The notes under the pieces are model-generated. The model worked only from the letters and a program-made list of their open reading frames with translations, was not told the DNA's origin and searched no databases. From contig VWZX01007386.1 in the NCBI GenBank assembly GCA_013399015.1, positions 575,342 to 639,341 of the forward strand: a stretch of DNA of 64,000 nucleotides, read 5' to 3'. A program made the position numbers and the translations under genes. Position 1 is the first letter of the stretch, and every line of letters begins with the position of its first letter. This document shows positions 35,201-50,200 of this stretch, one piece after another. The stretch is from Galbula dea. Taxonomy: Eukaryota; Chordata; Aves; Piciformes; Galbulidae.

Positions 35201-38200
35201 TCCACCCTCAGCTCAGAGGGCTTACTCTGTCTTTCAAAGTAAAATATTTCTGCCTTTTATTTGCCTGGTATTGACTTCTTAAGAGTTGCATAAACCTCCA
35301 GAATAATTCATGTGGTTCACTCTGTAACACTTCCTATAAAATGATTACAGGTCAGAGCCATAGGTTCACAGGAAATTATCTTGAAGCCTTAATGTCACTT
35401 ACATGTCCCCTCCTCAAAAACATAAAGAATGGGTTGTTTTAAGATCATCTCCCCTATCATATGAGCCCATAATATACTTGTATTGTGCAGTGTTTTCCAA
35501 GGAAAACATGCAGGGCATTTTCAACAAGAGGACTAGAAGCCACCTGAAAAGAGACTTAATGCAGTTGCCTGAGAAAGGATGCCCAAAATTGGCTGCTGTG
35601 AAGCTCCAGTAAAGCTCTTGGCCTTCAGAAAAGTGACTTCTGAGAAACAAGAGCTGTCAACTGAACTTAAGTTGTACTGGTAAACAAGTCTCACCTGTAG
35701 CTTTAGAGATTTCCTAACTCTAAAGCCCGCCTTTACTTCTTCTCTACACTCTTAGTTCTTGCCCACTTGGGGAAGAAAACACGAACCAGAAAATCAATCA
35801 ACAAGGCTCCTGGCACAGGTTTTCAATCTGGTTCCCTTTAGAGTTGTGGAGCAAGCAGTAAAGGTCCAAGAATGGCACGAGAGGAGTGACTTCCCACCTG
35901 TGCACAGCGGTGTACCACCCAGCCGCCAGGGTGAGGTTGATGGCAACGTCTACGGGAATCATATCTGCCACAGCTTCGTTGTTGGCGATGACAGTCCGCA
36001 GAATCCCTTTGCCTGCCTGTGGGACAAAGGCAAACAGGCACTGAGAGAATGCCATGGGACATTTCCTTAGCTTGGACTGAGGACAATATCATGCTAGCAC
36101 TTTTCAAGGCTGGCACCTGCTGCAGAAGTTATTTGGTTCCTGTGAAAACAAACACGGAACTCACGTGGATCCCACTGTGTTCTGTGTTTCCAAAGGAAGC
36201 CTAAAACATGATGATATCTGTGCTGTGTTTAACAAGGGAAGCTGTGACTCTTAGTTAACTCAGTAGGAAAGAAATAGATTTGAATTTACTGAAGTAAAAC
36301 TCCCTGTAATGCCTGAAGTTACATTCTGTTAAATGACACAGGCAGACAGAGGTCTGAGTGTCCCTCAAAGACAGTAGTCACTTTGGAAATGAAACAAATA
36401 AGCTTTTTGAAGAGTTTACTCCCTGGCCTTTGGATGTATTGACACCTCCTCTTATATATTTAACCTGAATGCTTAATCAAGGAGTTTCCCCTGATGACCA
36501 ATCAGTCTTTGGAGGTTTCACAGGAGAGACATGGAAACAGCTAGCAAAACCACAGTAGACTGAATCAGAGAGGACAATTCACCTATACAGAAACATGGAG
36601 GTGAAATGGAGTGAAGGAACTTCACCTAGTGTCTCAGGTGTAAGGGCTGAACAGAGCAAATAAAATAGAAATTTCCAGTAGCAGAGTCAAGGTTGCAATC
36701 AAGTCACCTAGCATGTGGGAAATAAAATGCAATGAATTTGAGTTTGATGTAGAAGCTGAGCACCCAGTGATTAAGAAAGGAGGATCAAAGCACTAGTGAA
36801 GAAAGGAAGGGAAAAAGCTCTTACAATTTAGATCTGTGCAAAACCAGAGGGAAGGACTGTCTGAAGGGGCAAAGGAATATGCTGTACAGATCCATGAATA
36901 TTTAAAAAGGAGGGAAAAGAAAATGTTACAGCATTTTTTTCACCCAAACTAAGACTCCCATTTCATGATGAAATAAGTCTCCATCTGTGAAAGCTGAAGT
37001 TTTACTACAGCAACTAGACAGAAAGTGCCTAGTTGTGCAAAAACCCTCACTTGAAGACTGGGGAGAAGAAAGATGTAATGAAAAAAGCATTTAAGACTTG
37101 ATATTAACTTGTAAAGCACATACTGCTGCCTGCTGGTCATTGGTGGGTTTTAAGTGATGCTGCATCCCCTGTTTGGGAGGTGTTTATCTGGGTTTCTTCT
37201 TCTGCCTCTCTCCCCCTCCTTCCCTGTTCCATACTAAGATGTTCTTGTTATATTTCACAGTTTGCAAGTAAGGGAATATCACTTATGACTGATTTAATAT
37301 TTATGAGCTAAGACTCCCAAGCAGTCCCATCTCATCCAGTGCAGGTGGCAGAGGGAATCCAGGACAGAGATACTCAGACACAGGCCACTCTGTAAGCTTC
37401 CCTGCATGACTCCATCCTCCTCAAACCCATGGCATGCAGTTAACCTCTGCTGACCTAAGCTGAACTGCAGTTGTGTTTAGGCATTAAAACCTTAACATGC
37501 CACACCACTATGATTTTTTTTCCCTCTTCCTGCTACTATTTTTTAAGGGTACCAAAAAGCAAAATAAACCAAAGCAGCAAATCAGGCTCAGCTAATGAAT
37601 TTTCCACTGCTGTGAACTCAGGCCCACTAGACACTGCTGTGTGATCCAGCCACCACATTTTCACAGGTACACCAAAGACCTGTTTGAGGTCTTCACAACT
37701 AGTAAGCTTGATGGATGTGCTGCAAACAGGCCTGTATTCAGAGCAGTGTGTGATGGTCTAATGCACATGGATGACTCAGTCATTTCATACACTGGGTATT
37801 TAAGAAAGACTTCAGGTTTAAGAGTCTCAAGTTACTTCTTACATTGGAAATTATTTGGTACTTCTGATTTCTATTTAGAGTTGACTTTTTCCTCTTTAGT
37901 AAAATAGAAGCTACTGTAGCTGAAGCCTCTGAAATCATTTCCAGGTCTGAGTCTGATGTTTCTGGACAGCCTCCCAGCTGAAGTGCTTTGGGGCCAGTCA
38001 CTGTCCAGAACATGAATTAAACCATGGTTCTGCCCTCCAGCTTCACTGCCTTGCAAGGAAAGAGGTCTTTACATGGAATATGGAACAGCAATACAAACTG
38101 CCTCAACTACAGTCCAGCAGAAATGTTAACTAATTTCATTTTGTTTTGCAGTCAACAAAGTTGCTCCCCACAGCAGCTGGAGCAACTATATGCAAAAGAA

Positions 38201-41200
38201 ACCTAATCAGACTATTAAGTACATCTTCCAACTCCCACATTACATGAATATTTGAAAGATACTGTGGAATGAAATCAGACTCAAATATTGTAGTGGTGAC
38301 AGGAAAAAAAAAAACCAAACCAACTTGGCAAGGTTTGGAGTCCAGATTCTGCCCAGGTGATCCCAAAGGTCCCAAATCTGAATCTGGGGGTTGTTCCCCA
38401 CATAGGATGAGCTTGGGTCAGAAGTATTAAATTGATGCTTTAGAATGGAGAAGGACTTAAAATACACAAACACCAAAACACTTCCCTTTTGATTTTTCCA
38501 TTCTTAATGAAGGCTAATCAACTTGACAGTTGGTCAAGAGAGCTGGCTGTAATCACACAACTTCCAGGTAATCAAACTAACAGATGACTTACATGCTCCA
38601 GAGTTAATTGTCAAACTACCAAACAGGATTTACCAATTCACCATATTCAAGTATATTAATTCAAAAGAAGTATTTACTTTTTTCTTCCCTGCAGAGAACC
38701 AAAAGTCTCTTGGGCTCCCTAATAATGAATATCTTTCACTCCCAGTGAAAAGGGGAGGAGAGGAATGGGCTTTTAAATGACAAAAGATTTGATTGGCATG
38801 TTTTTATATGGCTGAAAACAAATGAATTTGGCCTGTGTTTCATAATGTAGTTGCATGTGAATACATGTATGACAGCTACTTGCTGTAATTTGCTGCTTAG
38901 GTAACTCACTTGCAGGGAATAAAGAGCAATGCAATGGAACTTTATGCAACATCTTTCTTACAAACCAATAGAGGACAAATTTTTGTGGCAGACATCTTTA
39001 ATGCTCAAAAGCAACCACAAAAAAAAATGCAACTCAGATAGCATTACAAAAGTTAGGATCTGTCACAGGAAAAGGAAGGAGTGGATTTGCAAACTTAAGG
39101 AACTGCAAAAACTATCATGATGGCAAGATGTCACAGAAGAACAGAAAACAGCCCAAGATGCTGGGAGTAAAGCAGAGAAGCAGTACAAGCTTTGTGGACA
39201 GTCAGTTGTGGTTAAAGTCCAAGAGATAATTATTTGAAAGAAACTGTGTCCCCAGTAGAACCTAGTAACACTTTGTGAACACAAATGATGCATTTGGGGG
39301 CTTCTGAATGCCTCTGAAATGTGTAACTGAGGTTTCAGATAACAGCATTAGCTGGTATATACCCACTCATTTCATCAGTCCTGTGGATTCCTGAAGTAAC
39401 TGTAGCAGTTTCTATTTATGCTCCCCTTCAGGTACAAATGAGCTTTTTTAACAAGATGATATTTGGATTTTATTCTGCTCTCCTGTGATGGTAGACTACT
39501 AATCCTTTCATACACAGCATCAAGCTGATTAAAATAGAGTTTTTACAAAGTAATCAAGTGGGACAAATTGTACAGGAACAAAAATAGCTGCCCATAGCTA
39601 TACAGCATTGAGCACTGACAAACAGACCTGAGGCAGTAGTTTTGGTTCAGAAAAAAATAATATACCACAGGAAAAAAAGCAACTTCACTGTTTTTACATC
39701 TTAAATTGTAGTTATTGTTTTCATATCACAAGTAATGCTGTGCTGTTTAGCACAGTAGTTATTTACACCAGTGTTAAGCAAGAATATAGTGAATTATCCA
39801 CGTGCCTGGCAGAGTTGGAGTTGATAGTTACCTACATTATTTAGCTGTACTCTGCATGTGGAGAAATCCTCTATAAAGCAATGGCAAGTCAGACCCAGAA
39901 TCTCTGTTACTGTGGCATGGTCATACACTACAGCAGTGGATGTAGCAACAATTCCATATGAAGAGAAACATCTGTAAAGCTGCCCTGTATGGATGGTATG
40001 GTAGCCTCACCTGGAAAATTAAGTTCTGTGTTCCAAGCTTTGACATTTGTGAATTAGTTTCCCAGATCCATCTTTTGCCCTTCCTTAGAAAATCTGGCCA
40101 AAACTTTAGGTTTTTATAGAGGTTTTAGAAACTGCAATTCCTATTCAGTGAACCAGCAAGATGAACGCTCCTTCACTGTGCTTTTTTGAGCACAGCATAA
40201 AGAGTCTTCTAGGTCCTACAGGAATATAGATGTATGGCAAGTGTATGGCATCTTTCTACCAGGTTGACAAAATTGCTACAATCCTTTTTAGCACACAGTT
40301 TCTAAGTGGGGCTGTAGAGGTGCTGTTTCAGTAACTCCAAGTGCACTTTCAGGGGAGTTGAGAGAGTAACTGGACATACCGCAATAAATATCCCACTGGT
40401 CCCGTTGAAGCTGTCAATCCAACCCTGCAAAACAGGAAGGATGGTTACTGTTTCTTTCAATGACACCTTGCTCATGCAGGCTTCAACATGGGGAAAGGGC
40501 TCTAATGCTCTGCTGCAGACAAAGAAGCAACAAGATACCAGTTAAGATGGATGCCAGCCTATCTGGGATAGCTGCCAGGAAGATAACCAGTACAAAGTAC
40601 CCAACTGATTTCAAGTAGGGGATGCATTGTATGATACCCCATTCTGTCTGCAATTTACACAGATGGCATACTCCAGCTAATTTCTACAGCAAGGAAGAAA
40701 CAAAAAACAACACTTCTGAATCCCACCCTACTTCAGGTCAGGAAAACTGCCACTTGTAGGAGCAAGAGTTAACAGCAGCGATGAGTTGTTTGACTTGAAC
40801 CAGGCTATGACACCTAACAGAGTCTGCTCTGTCTTTCCAAGACAGGGAGCTTGGCCTGGAGCCTTGGCTATATATCTCAGTCACCTTTGGCATGCTTCTA
40901 GCTGCATGAAAGCCAAAGGTGACTTTAGGTTGCCTTTCCAATTTGGCTGCAATGCTAGGCCATATTATTCCTACCAGGATACCTAGCTTAGTGAATGATT
41001 TCAGTCCAAAACTACAGCTGCATTTAATAACTGCATGGTTGACATCTGTACCTGCAACAGGCCCAAATAAGTGTGGATCCAGTGAATTCAATGACTACCA
41101 ACACAAGAAAGAGATACTAGGTAATTGCATGTGACATTGTAAAATGCTTTTGAGGGCTAGGGTTATCATCAGGACCTCATTAATAGGCTGCCTAGACCAT

Positions 41201-44200
41201 GGTAAGATTCTAATCAGAATGCATCAGAACTAAGACTGCCAATCTGCTGTGTTTCCCTAGCTAGTAGAGAAACTCCCCTGTGTATGTCTAGCCACAATCC
41301 TCTGTGTGCAAGACTCTCTATTACCTGCACATCCAGCATTTTGCACCGTTATCCCAGCTCTTGTTCCTAGTCCTTAAATGTATTCTTTTCACTTGGACAC
41401 AACAGTCTTTCCTGATGATGCTGAAGAAGGCTGGCTGTTGTACTCCAGCAGAGGTCCTGCACCTCTTCCACATGCTTTCCTAGGAACTGGAGTACCCATT
41501 TCTCAAGTAGACACTGGTACAAGTAGGGACAAATTCCTGACAGTACTGCAGCTACAGCTGTATCAAAGAGCTCTTGGTAGGGAATTGTCATGTATTCATG
41601 CTTACTGGGAAAGGCTCATGCCAGCTAGCTCCCACGATGGATGGCCTGATGATAGCAATGTTCAAGTTTCCTTTCTCTTGCTGAATCAGGTATTCTGACA
41701 AGGCTTTGGTGTAGGTGTAAGTGTTGGGCCAGGCCCCAAGCAGCTTGGGTGTGATGTCTTGAATGATAGACTCATCCAACCACCTACAGGAAACAAGGAG
41801 AATGTCATTATCTGCCATGCAGAGAGAGAGAAGACTGAGACAAAAAAGACTGGTGAGACAGCAATCTGAAACATAGGATAAGCAAGACAAAGCCATTTAA
41901 GAAAAGCAAGAGGCAACTGGTTTGGATTTAGAACAGCTCTGTGGCAGAAAGTGCAGAATAACCCTGGTGAGCTTCATACTATGATGTTCAGCTCAACTTC
42001 AGGAATCTATACAATCTCATTTTAAAGCAATCTTGTGTGCTTTATGCTTCACTGCAATTGGTAAGGTAAATACAGCCATAGCCTACAGATCCATGCAGCT
42101 TTCCAGCCCAGGTAGTGCTCATCCTTAGCAAACACAGTCCCTATACACTCCCAAGCATATTTCTGGAGATTCTTTGTATCCTTGAGTTACTAAGTAGCAT
42201 TAGAAAGGTCTCAAAAACTAGAACAACATACTACAGCAATATTATTCCAGTAGCACTATTCAGTGTTATCCTACTGGCTTCTTGTTTCTGTGGGCTTGTT
42301 CCCACAGGACACTCAGAAACTGTCAGTACTAGCTAGCTGCTTTAAAAAAACCTAAACCACCACATACAAAACCAAAAAAACCATCTCACTGAGTATCTTT
42401 TTTTAAGGTATTCAGGTGTCTAATCCATCAGTAGTTATGCATATACCTTTTAAAAAGTGACCCTTGCCACTGCAGTGCTGCAGCGAAGGGCTACGCCTCA
42501 AAGGCTCCTTCCCTGGCACTCCATCAAGACTTCACTGGTCCTGCCAGCATTTGGGTCTTAGGGACAGGAACTGGCTGTTCTTTCAGAGCCCTTGCACACC
42601 ACTGCCAATCCCTGACAGGCTTTCAGCAGCCTGGTGTTACACCACAGAATCACAACTATTAACTCCCATAATCCAATTTGTAATTAAGTCTTATAGCTGA
42701 GACCTAATGGGTGTGCTCATCCAGGGGCATTGCAAGGATACTGTTACCTTCAGAGCCTCACTTCACCCCTCCTTACCCTGAATTTCAGAAACACAGAGAG
42801 GTCAGGGGGAGAGGAAGAAGGTGGAGACTGTCACACCTATCAACTTAAACATGGAAACACCTGATGGCTCAGGTGGCACAGTGCCTTTCAGACAGCTCTC
42901 GTCAGGCACAAACAGGAAAACTGTTGCATGAGAAAGCATTGATTCACTGAAACTGCCAAGTAGTTTGCAGGGGAGGGTTGGATGTGGTGAATCTCTCAGC
43001 TTTGGAACAAGTTAAAAAAAATCTGAGAGTTTTAATCTTTAAAATTACAAACTGCCTTATGGAGGCACAAATAGTTTCTTTTGCCACTGTAGTCCCACGC
43101 TTCAGAAACCAGGCAGAAAAATTGTTTAAACATAAAATATGAAGCTGAACTATGCAGAGGCTATAAGCACCACACAATACTGATGATTTACAAAGCTTGT
43201 TTAGGCAGCCACTGAATCCAGCTCCCCCAGGGTCTCAGCTAAATTACCACTGTTTGACTCTGTTGAGTAATTAATTACCAGCCTACCAAAAGGAGATGTC
43301 CATTTCTGTGGAGCCTGGAGGAAGACTAGGTTCATTTGAGAACTCTGATTAAGCTGCATGTAAGTCTTGTTTCCCTCCTCTTCCCCTCCCCCTTTTCTTT
43401 AAATAATAGGGGCTTACAAGTTAGCAGCTTTCTGACAAAGCAAAGACAGGTGTAGAAGTACAAGGATAAGCAACTTCCCCTTGCCCTCATCCTTCCAGAC
43501 AGGCCTCTGCATTACTTTAAGTGGTCATCAAGAGGACCACGCTCCTGCTTGTCTCAAGAGTACCATCCTAGCAGGTGATTTGATCTGCAGGCATTACCAT
43601 CACAGGAGTGCAGAGCTGACAGTTCAGTGAGCTGAACTGTTCCTACTCCTCTGTGACCTACTTTGAAGATTCTGAAATGCTAAATCACAAAGCTACTGCT
43701 TTTGCTCACTGTTGGAATTGTCTCATAGAAACAACAGACATAAACAATTAGTTACCTCTTCTCTCACCACATATAAGGACCAAACTCCTCCACCATAAGA
43801 AAACACAGCCTTCTGTGTTAAGTATTTTGCACTAATAAGAAACTCTTTCTTGTAAGTGATGATGGATCTTTATTTTCTGCAATAACAAAACCAGTTCTGC
43901 TTCAGCCTACACTTCACTGTGTGCTGTGCTCCTTACCTCAGCATACCCTTCAAAGCTGATTTCCCTCAGCTTTAGATTAAGGCAAACCTTGCTTCATGTG
44001 GCAGATTATATGTTTCCTCCACTGGCCCAGCAGCACTTACAAGTGTGACTTTTGGTTGACCCAGATTAAGCTTAAGGCTTTACTTGCAGGTTAAGTATCA
44101 AAATACTGGAAAGCAGGGATATAATAGGAGGATAAGAACAGGGAAAGAAACAGCTGGGAGTCCTAATTGGTATTTTAACTGAACAAAGAATCATAAGCAT

Positions 44201-47200
44201 ATATCAAGCATTATGACCAAAAGCATTATTATATGGATCTGTTGTGTGATCATGCCTCTTGCACTTGAAAAAAAACCCACTTTAAGGCAAGGGTTGATTG
44301 TGAAGGGAAGCTCTGTTGGCTGATGCAAAACACAACCTATGCTTCTTCTCTTTTTTTGAAAGGAGTTTATATTTCCTCGTCTTCTACTTACATGGTGAAT
44401 AAGAAAAGGCCTATCTCTCTCATCTCCTTCCAATCCTGCTTTCTCTTCTCTCTCTTTTTCTCCCTCCAAGTAATCCCCTGGCCTTTACAATCTCTCACAG
44501 TTCTCTATCTCATTCTGACCACGTCTCATTATTCCAGGAACTTTCTCCCTCCTGCTCCTTTACACGCCCTGCAGTCCCACGCATCTCTTTTGCACTGCTT
44601 TGCAGAACACCTTCCAAACCAATGACCCTGGAGACAGTGATTTTCAACAAGACTCACCTGATTTCAGTGGCTTTGAAAGCAGTAATTGTCTTTGCTGTGA
44701 GCAATTATAATGCTACCTGCAAACACTGTGAAGAGACAGATGCCAGCCTCGCTGAGGACATGCTGTCTTTTCTATCTCACTAAAAGTACCAGAGGATGGT
44801 GAACATATGGGACATAAGAAAAATAGCTAAACAAACTGAAAACTTCACAAAAAAAGCAAGAAATCACATTTTTAATTATGTGGCTAAGAAAAAACAACCA
44901 AATATACTACCAAGATAAACATATCAAAGAACACATCTGAAAGCCCATCCTCTGTCACTTAAGCTTTCTTTCAAACATCATCCTCTCTGCTGCACATGCA
45001 AACTGTAATAAATGAATTCCTAGTGTCTTATATGAAGCACCTGAAGTAGCAAACTCTGGAGTAGCTAGGCACATTTCTGATTATTATAAAGTCCTTTGCT
45101 GGAGTCTTCTTCATCTGAGCCATCACCACCAATTGTTTCCAAAGTTGTTAAGTGATGGCAAGCTTTTTGGGGCAATGAGATATGACATCGATAGCGATGA
45201 ACTCTAAAGGACTTTGTAAAACTGAGTCAGTGGGCAAAAGGTGGCAGATTAGCTTCACTGTAAATAAAGGCAAGGTAATCCATTTAGGGAAAAGCAGTCT
45301 AAACTGGTCTTAGAGGTTGCTGAACTCAGAACTAGCAGTTGCAGCTCAGCAAGAGCTCCTGGAAGTACAGCTTACAGCTCTACAGAATCTCCAAGTAAAT
45401 AAGCAGCAGCTGACAAAAATGTCAGTGAAATGTTGGACATCATCAGGTACTGAGAACAAGACCAATGGTGTTATTTTGAAGCTATTTCAATTGAGTGACC
45501 ACACCTTGAGTACTCCATGCAGTTCTCTTTGGCCCCCTGCACCAGATGAACAGAAAGGAGTTAAAAAAGAAGAGAGAGAGGAAAGGCAAATAAATCATCA
45601 AGAAGGCAGATCAGTTGGCATATGAGGAGACAATAAAAACACTGGGAGTCTTCAGGCTGCAGTAAGGAAGGTCCAGGGTGAATGCAATACAGGTTTACAG
45701 AACTGCAGAGGTAGTGAATAGGGCAAATACTGTAGCAATGTTGTACTATGGGACAGGCAACAAAACTATTAGTGTGACAGCTTGAAACAGGTGAAAGCAA
45801 GCTTGTCTTTATGCAGCAGTTAGAAAACTTCTGAAACTAGCTGCCACAGGGGGTTGCTGAGGCAGAAAGTTATTTCTGGGATTAAACAAATTAATGGATG
45901 TTAAAAATGGGTCAAAAAAATATAATAGACTGTAACACCCAGTAAAGTCCTGGGACTCTGAGACATGCAGGTTTCCAGGTCTGGGTCTCACCTGTTAACG
46001 TGACACCTTCATACCACAGTTCTGGTTTCTGGGAGGCTACAAGGGGAACTGACTGCAAAAAGTACCCAGGCTTGTGCTGTTACCCAGTGCCACTGCTGAG
46101 AGCAAGATATTGGGCCAGGCAGCCCATTGCTTTAATGCACTAGGGCATTTCTTATGTTTTTATCACGCTCTATTTGCTGAACAAATGACAAATGATAGAT
46201 GACTACTAACTGGAAGCAAACTTATCCAAGAATATGGGCTACTGGAAAAATGAAAAAAACCCCAGAAAACACTGATTTGTACTCAATTTTCTGGAGTAGT
46301 GCTTAGTCAAATTAGGTTTTTGGCAAATTTTTTTTTTATATAAAGCCTCAGTGGTTCTCCTGCTGGACATTAATTCATCTTATCTCCTATTACTCTAGAT
46401 CTTGGAGTTACTAGTTCACAGGTCAGCTGCTTATTCACACAAGTGGAATACCACTCTAAAATAAATGAAAACAAAGTTATAGCTGTGGGAAAATTCTTCC
46501 AAGAGGAAGGTGTTCTAGGGCCTTTATCAGCAGAGTTTACTATTCTCTCTAATTATTCTTTATTTCGGTAAATTAGTTAAACAAGCCCTTTTACTGTTCC
46601 CTCAAAGTCCTGCATTCTCACACTGAACTTCTAAAACAGCCTGTTTCTGACTCATCCCCATATAACACTGCCTGAATACCACTGGCTTGTGGAAATAAGT
46701 GGAAACAATTTTTGGAAGCTGAAGAGATCAAGAAATTATTATAAAGTATATGAAAAATTTCAGTTCTTACAACTGTTGTAGCAGAGCTGATCCTTATAGA
46801 AAGAAGCATCACAACTGCATTCCTGATAGCAAATTCACTCTTGCAGAACTCCTTCAGTGCTGGACTCTGAGGAAATCAGAGTCTTTGTTTTTTTAAATGG
46901 TGCAAGGAAAAAATTAAAGGTAGCTAAAATCACAGGGTTATTAGGTGTGGTTTATGCTATTTCCTAATGCTTCTGTACTTGGAAAAGGACTGTTAAGCTA
47001 AACCAAATGTCTATAAAGTGTGACTTCAGCAGCTTTCCAGACAAAAAGGCTCCAAAACAGAGTCTCTATTTTTTCTAGTTTCAAAAAACCTCAGCAAAGC
47101 TAGTTTCAAGAGAAAGTAGCTCCCTCTTCCCTTGGTCTCACTCTTACTATGTCCAGCATTTCTCGCTGCCATGGTATGTATAGACAAGGCTAAGCAGCAA

Positions 47201-50200
47201 TAACAGCAACTACGACCAGAAGCCCCCCAGGTTATAGGAACACTTCAGAGGTCTTCTACAAAATGAGGCCAAATCACTGTCAGAAGAGGCCATGCAGTTC
47301 CTACTTACTCTACTAAATCAAAGAGCTTCTTGGGTTCCGCTGGGGGTGGGTAGATGACTTCATCTATGCATTTCCGAACGCAGTTTGCATAGGCAGTGGA
47401 GATGTGGATGAAGGCCTCGAGGTTCTGCATCTGCCGGGCCAGCTCCAGGAGCCTCTGGGTGCCCATTGCATTCAGTTGCAGGGCATGTCTAAAGACGGCA
47501 AAGGAAAGAAACAAAAGGCATTTCACTGGGAAGAATATATCAAAGCTGAGCATTATCCAAACCCCAAACAATGAAAAGACAAGTAAGGGAAGAGAAGAGG
47601 TCACAGCAGAGCAGAAAGCTTCAAGGAAATGCAGGGGCTAAACCAGCTTTCAGAGCAATGCTGTTGGATTCACTCTTCTGGCTACAGAACATCTCTCAAG
47701 TATTTTCAAACAACTCAGAGGATCAGAGGTAACATCTCCCTAACATCTCTACATCTGACATATTTTCCACCCTTTTCTGGAACAAATATTTCCAGCACAC
47801 ATGACACTGAGGCACTACGGTTTCTATGGCACTCATTCAAGTTTCTCCTTAGGAGCCCACTGCTAAAGGAGATAAACACATCATTTCAGTAAGCAGCAAA
47901 GGGTCCATGTGCCCTGAAAAACTGAAAGACACAATTAGAGATAACAGCTTAAATTCCCAAGGAATGGAAAAGAGAACTGATAAGCATAAGAGAGAAAGAG
48001 TCCTGGTTAGCAAAGTTGACCTTGAAGCACCCAGCATAGCTAGAAGTTGTCCTAGAGACTATCTGCAAGGGATCTCAGTGAACAGACACTGAACTTTATT
48101 GAGCACATTGTACTGGAAGACAGACACTTTCCTGCACAGGAGGAAAAAGGCTAAGGAATATGCAATCTGTTCAGTCCAGGGGTAGAAGCTTTCAACAACT
48201 CATACAAGGTTATGAATAATGCCATCAAGTACAGTGTACACTAAATAAATTACACTAATGTTGAGGAGAAAACAGTAAATAGTCCAGATAAATGGAAACA
48301 GAAGCTAAGAGTATGACTAATGTTTGGATCACGATATCTAAAGCCAGAGATACTTACTTCTTTTAGCATGCTGCTATTTAGGAATATCATTTCTTATTGA
48401 TTTCTATTTTCTCCTGCTCTTCTAGCAGGATGAATAGTTCTACTTAGCTACCCTTTCTATACAAGTTACACTTCTGTGTGCATTTCTATTTGATTGTATC
48501 CCTTCTGAGAGAGGGTGAAGAGAACTGTGCTCACAATATGGGCCCAGAATGGATTTTTGCTGAGACGTCCAGAGTTCCTTCAGCCTTCTAGAGGCTATCT
48601 TGCCCTGGTGATATGTAACTCTTTATTTTTTCTATTGCATCTACTAACATTTCAGTATAACACAGTTCCTCAGATTTCTGCCCTCAAGAGTACCATCTGG
48701 AGAATTCCCTAAATGTACTGCATGGTGATGCCAGTAATTAATTCATTTAGTTTCTCTGTTGCTGCTTTTCTAGTATCTTGATAACAGTGCTTTTGCATTT
48801 CCCTTATTTATCAGCTCTACACATTCTGTGGTAGGCTTTGGACTTCTGCTGTGTTTAAAACATATTTTCATTTTATTGTGTTACTGTCAAGTTGCTGCTC
48901 AAAATTCTTACTTGGGTAGCAATATTGTGCTTTCACATGTAACTTGCTAGAACTTTTACCTATATGAAAGATTTTATTATTCAGAGAGGAATAATTTCAT
49001 TAGATGTGATTTTGCCATTTCTCATACTGGATTTTCCTTCTTCTGTTAGACAGATTTTGACAGATCACATACAATCAGCCTCTATATAGTTTCTACACTG
49101 CCTGCAAGCAGATGACCATTTTAACTTTTAAACTTCTTTCTAGCTAGCTTATTATAGACCAAGTCTCCCTTTGATGTTACGTGCCACTGTGACCTATTTT
49201 TACAGCGTGTTCCTTTCTGTAGTGATTTAAAAACATTTATGGCTATTAATAGAGTGCAGTGCTTTCCTACTTCTATCTTGAGCCAGGTTCTACACAGGGT
49301 TGAAGATTAAATCAAGAGCTGCTTCCTTTTTGGTGTGTTCTGTAATTAGTTTTTGCAAAATGCAATTATTTATAGTGGACACACTGGATATCTATTTAGC
49401 CTGTGTATGAGTAAATGAAGGCTGATATTAATAATTGTTATTCTTTCTACTCTCCCAGCTGTAGTGTTTTTCACAAAACTGTGAAGGTCTGGCAATCTAG
49501 ATTATGCACCTCAGTTTGTTCACCTTTACGACTTGCATATAGAAGCACTTGCACACCTCATCTTGGTTTAGTGGCTTATTTCTGCTGTTCTCTCTTAATA
49601 GAAAGCCTGCCTAGAGAGGCACTCCCATGGGAGCTCGTTCAGAAACTGAGCATTTATTGTAAACAGTTAATCCCACCAAGAGCTGGGTATTTTCGAGTTT
49701 GTGATAGGCTATTTCCTTAAACAACATCTCATTTCTCTCTCCAGTTACTCAGTGACAAAGAAAGGCCATTAACACTAGCTTCAGAGACAGACAAAACATA
49801 GTTTCACTTCAAGCTGTCTCCAGCTAGTTCTGCCAAAACATCTCCCTCTTGACCTAAAACACAGTTTTCCCTCTCCCAGTTTTGGGTCATACTTAACTCC
49901 CTTACTATGTTACAACCCAAGCCTGCAGTACTTCCTTCTGTTCCCGTGGGAATCTGCCAAGATCCCTCACTTTTGACGTGCATATGCACATGACATTTTC
50001 AGAGCATTTACACTGCACACTCAGTGCAGAACCACGTGTAGCATGACAACCTAAGTGCAGAATTAGTGCCACAGCTATAAAAGAGATGCACTGCAGGCTG
50101 GGTTATGGGCTAGGGTGCCTTCTGAAACATGCTTAGCAAATACAGACAGTAGAAAGCAGGACGTACTTCAGGGGTTCATCAAAGCGAACTGTTGCTGCAC

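Noticed and set aside
41588..41605. Extension of FAR exon 4 past EPFP to an in-frame stop
   Set aside because: A GTAAGC donor lies right after the conserved EPFP and the family continues with GW, found in the 45-nt exon at 40380-40424.
45317..45625. 102-codon plus-strand open frame
   Set aside because: It sits inside the decayed L3-like LINE and contains a degraded reverse-transcriptase tail.
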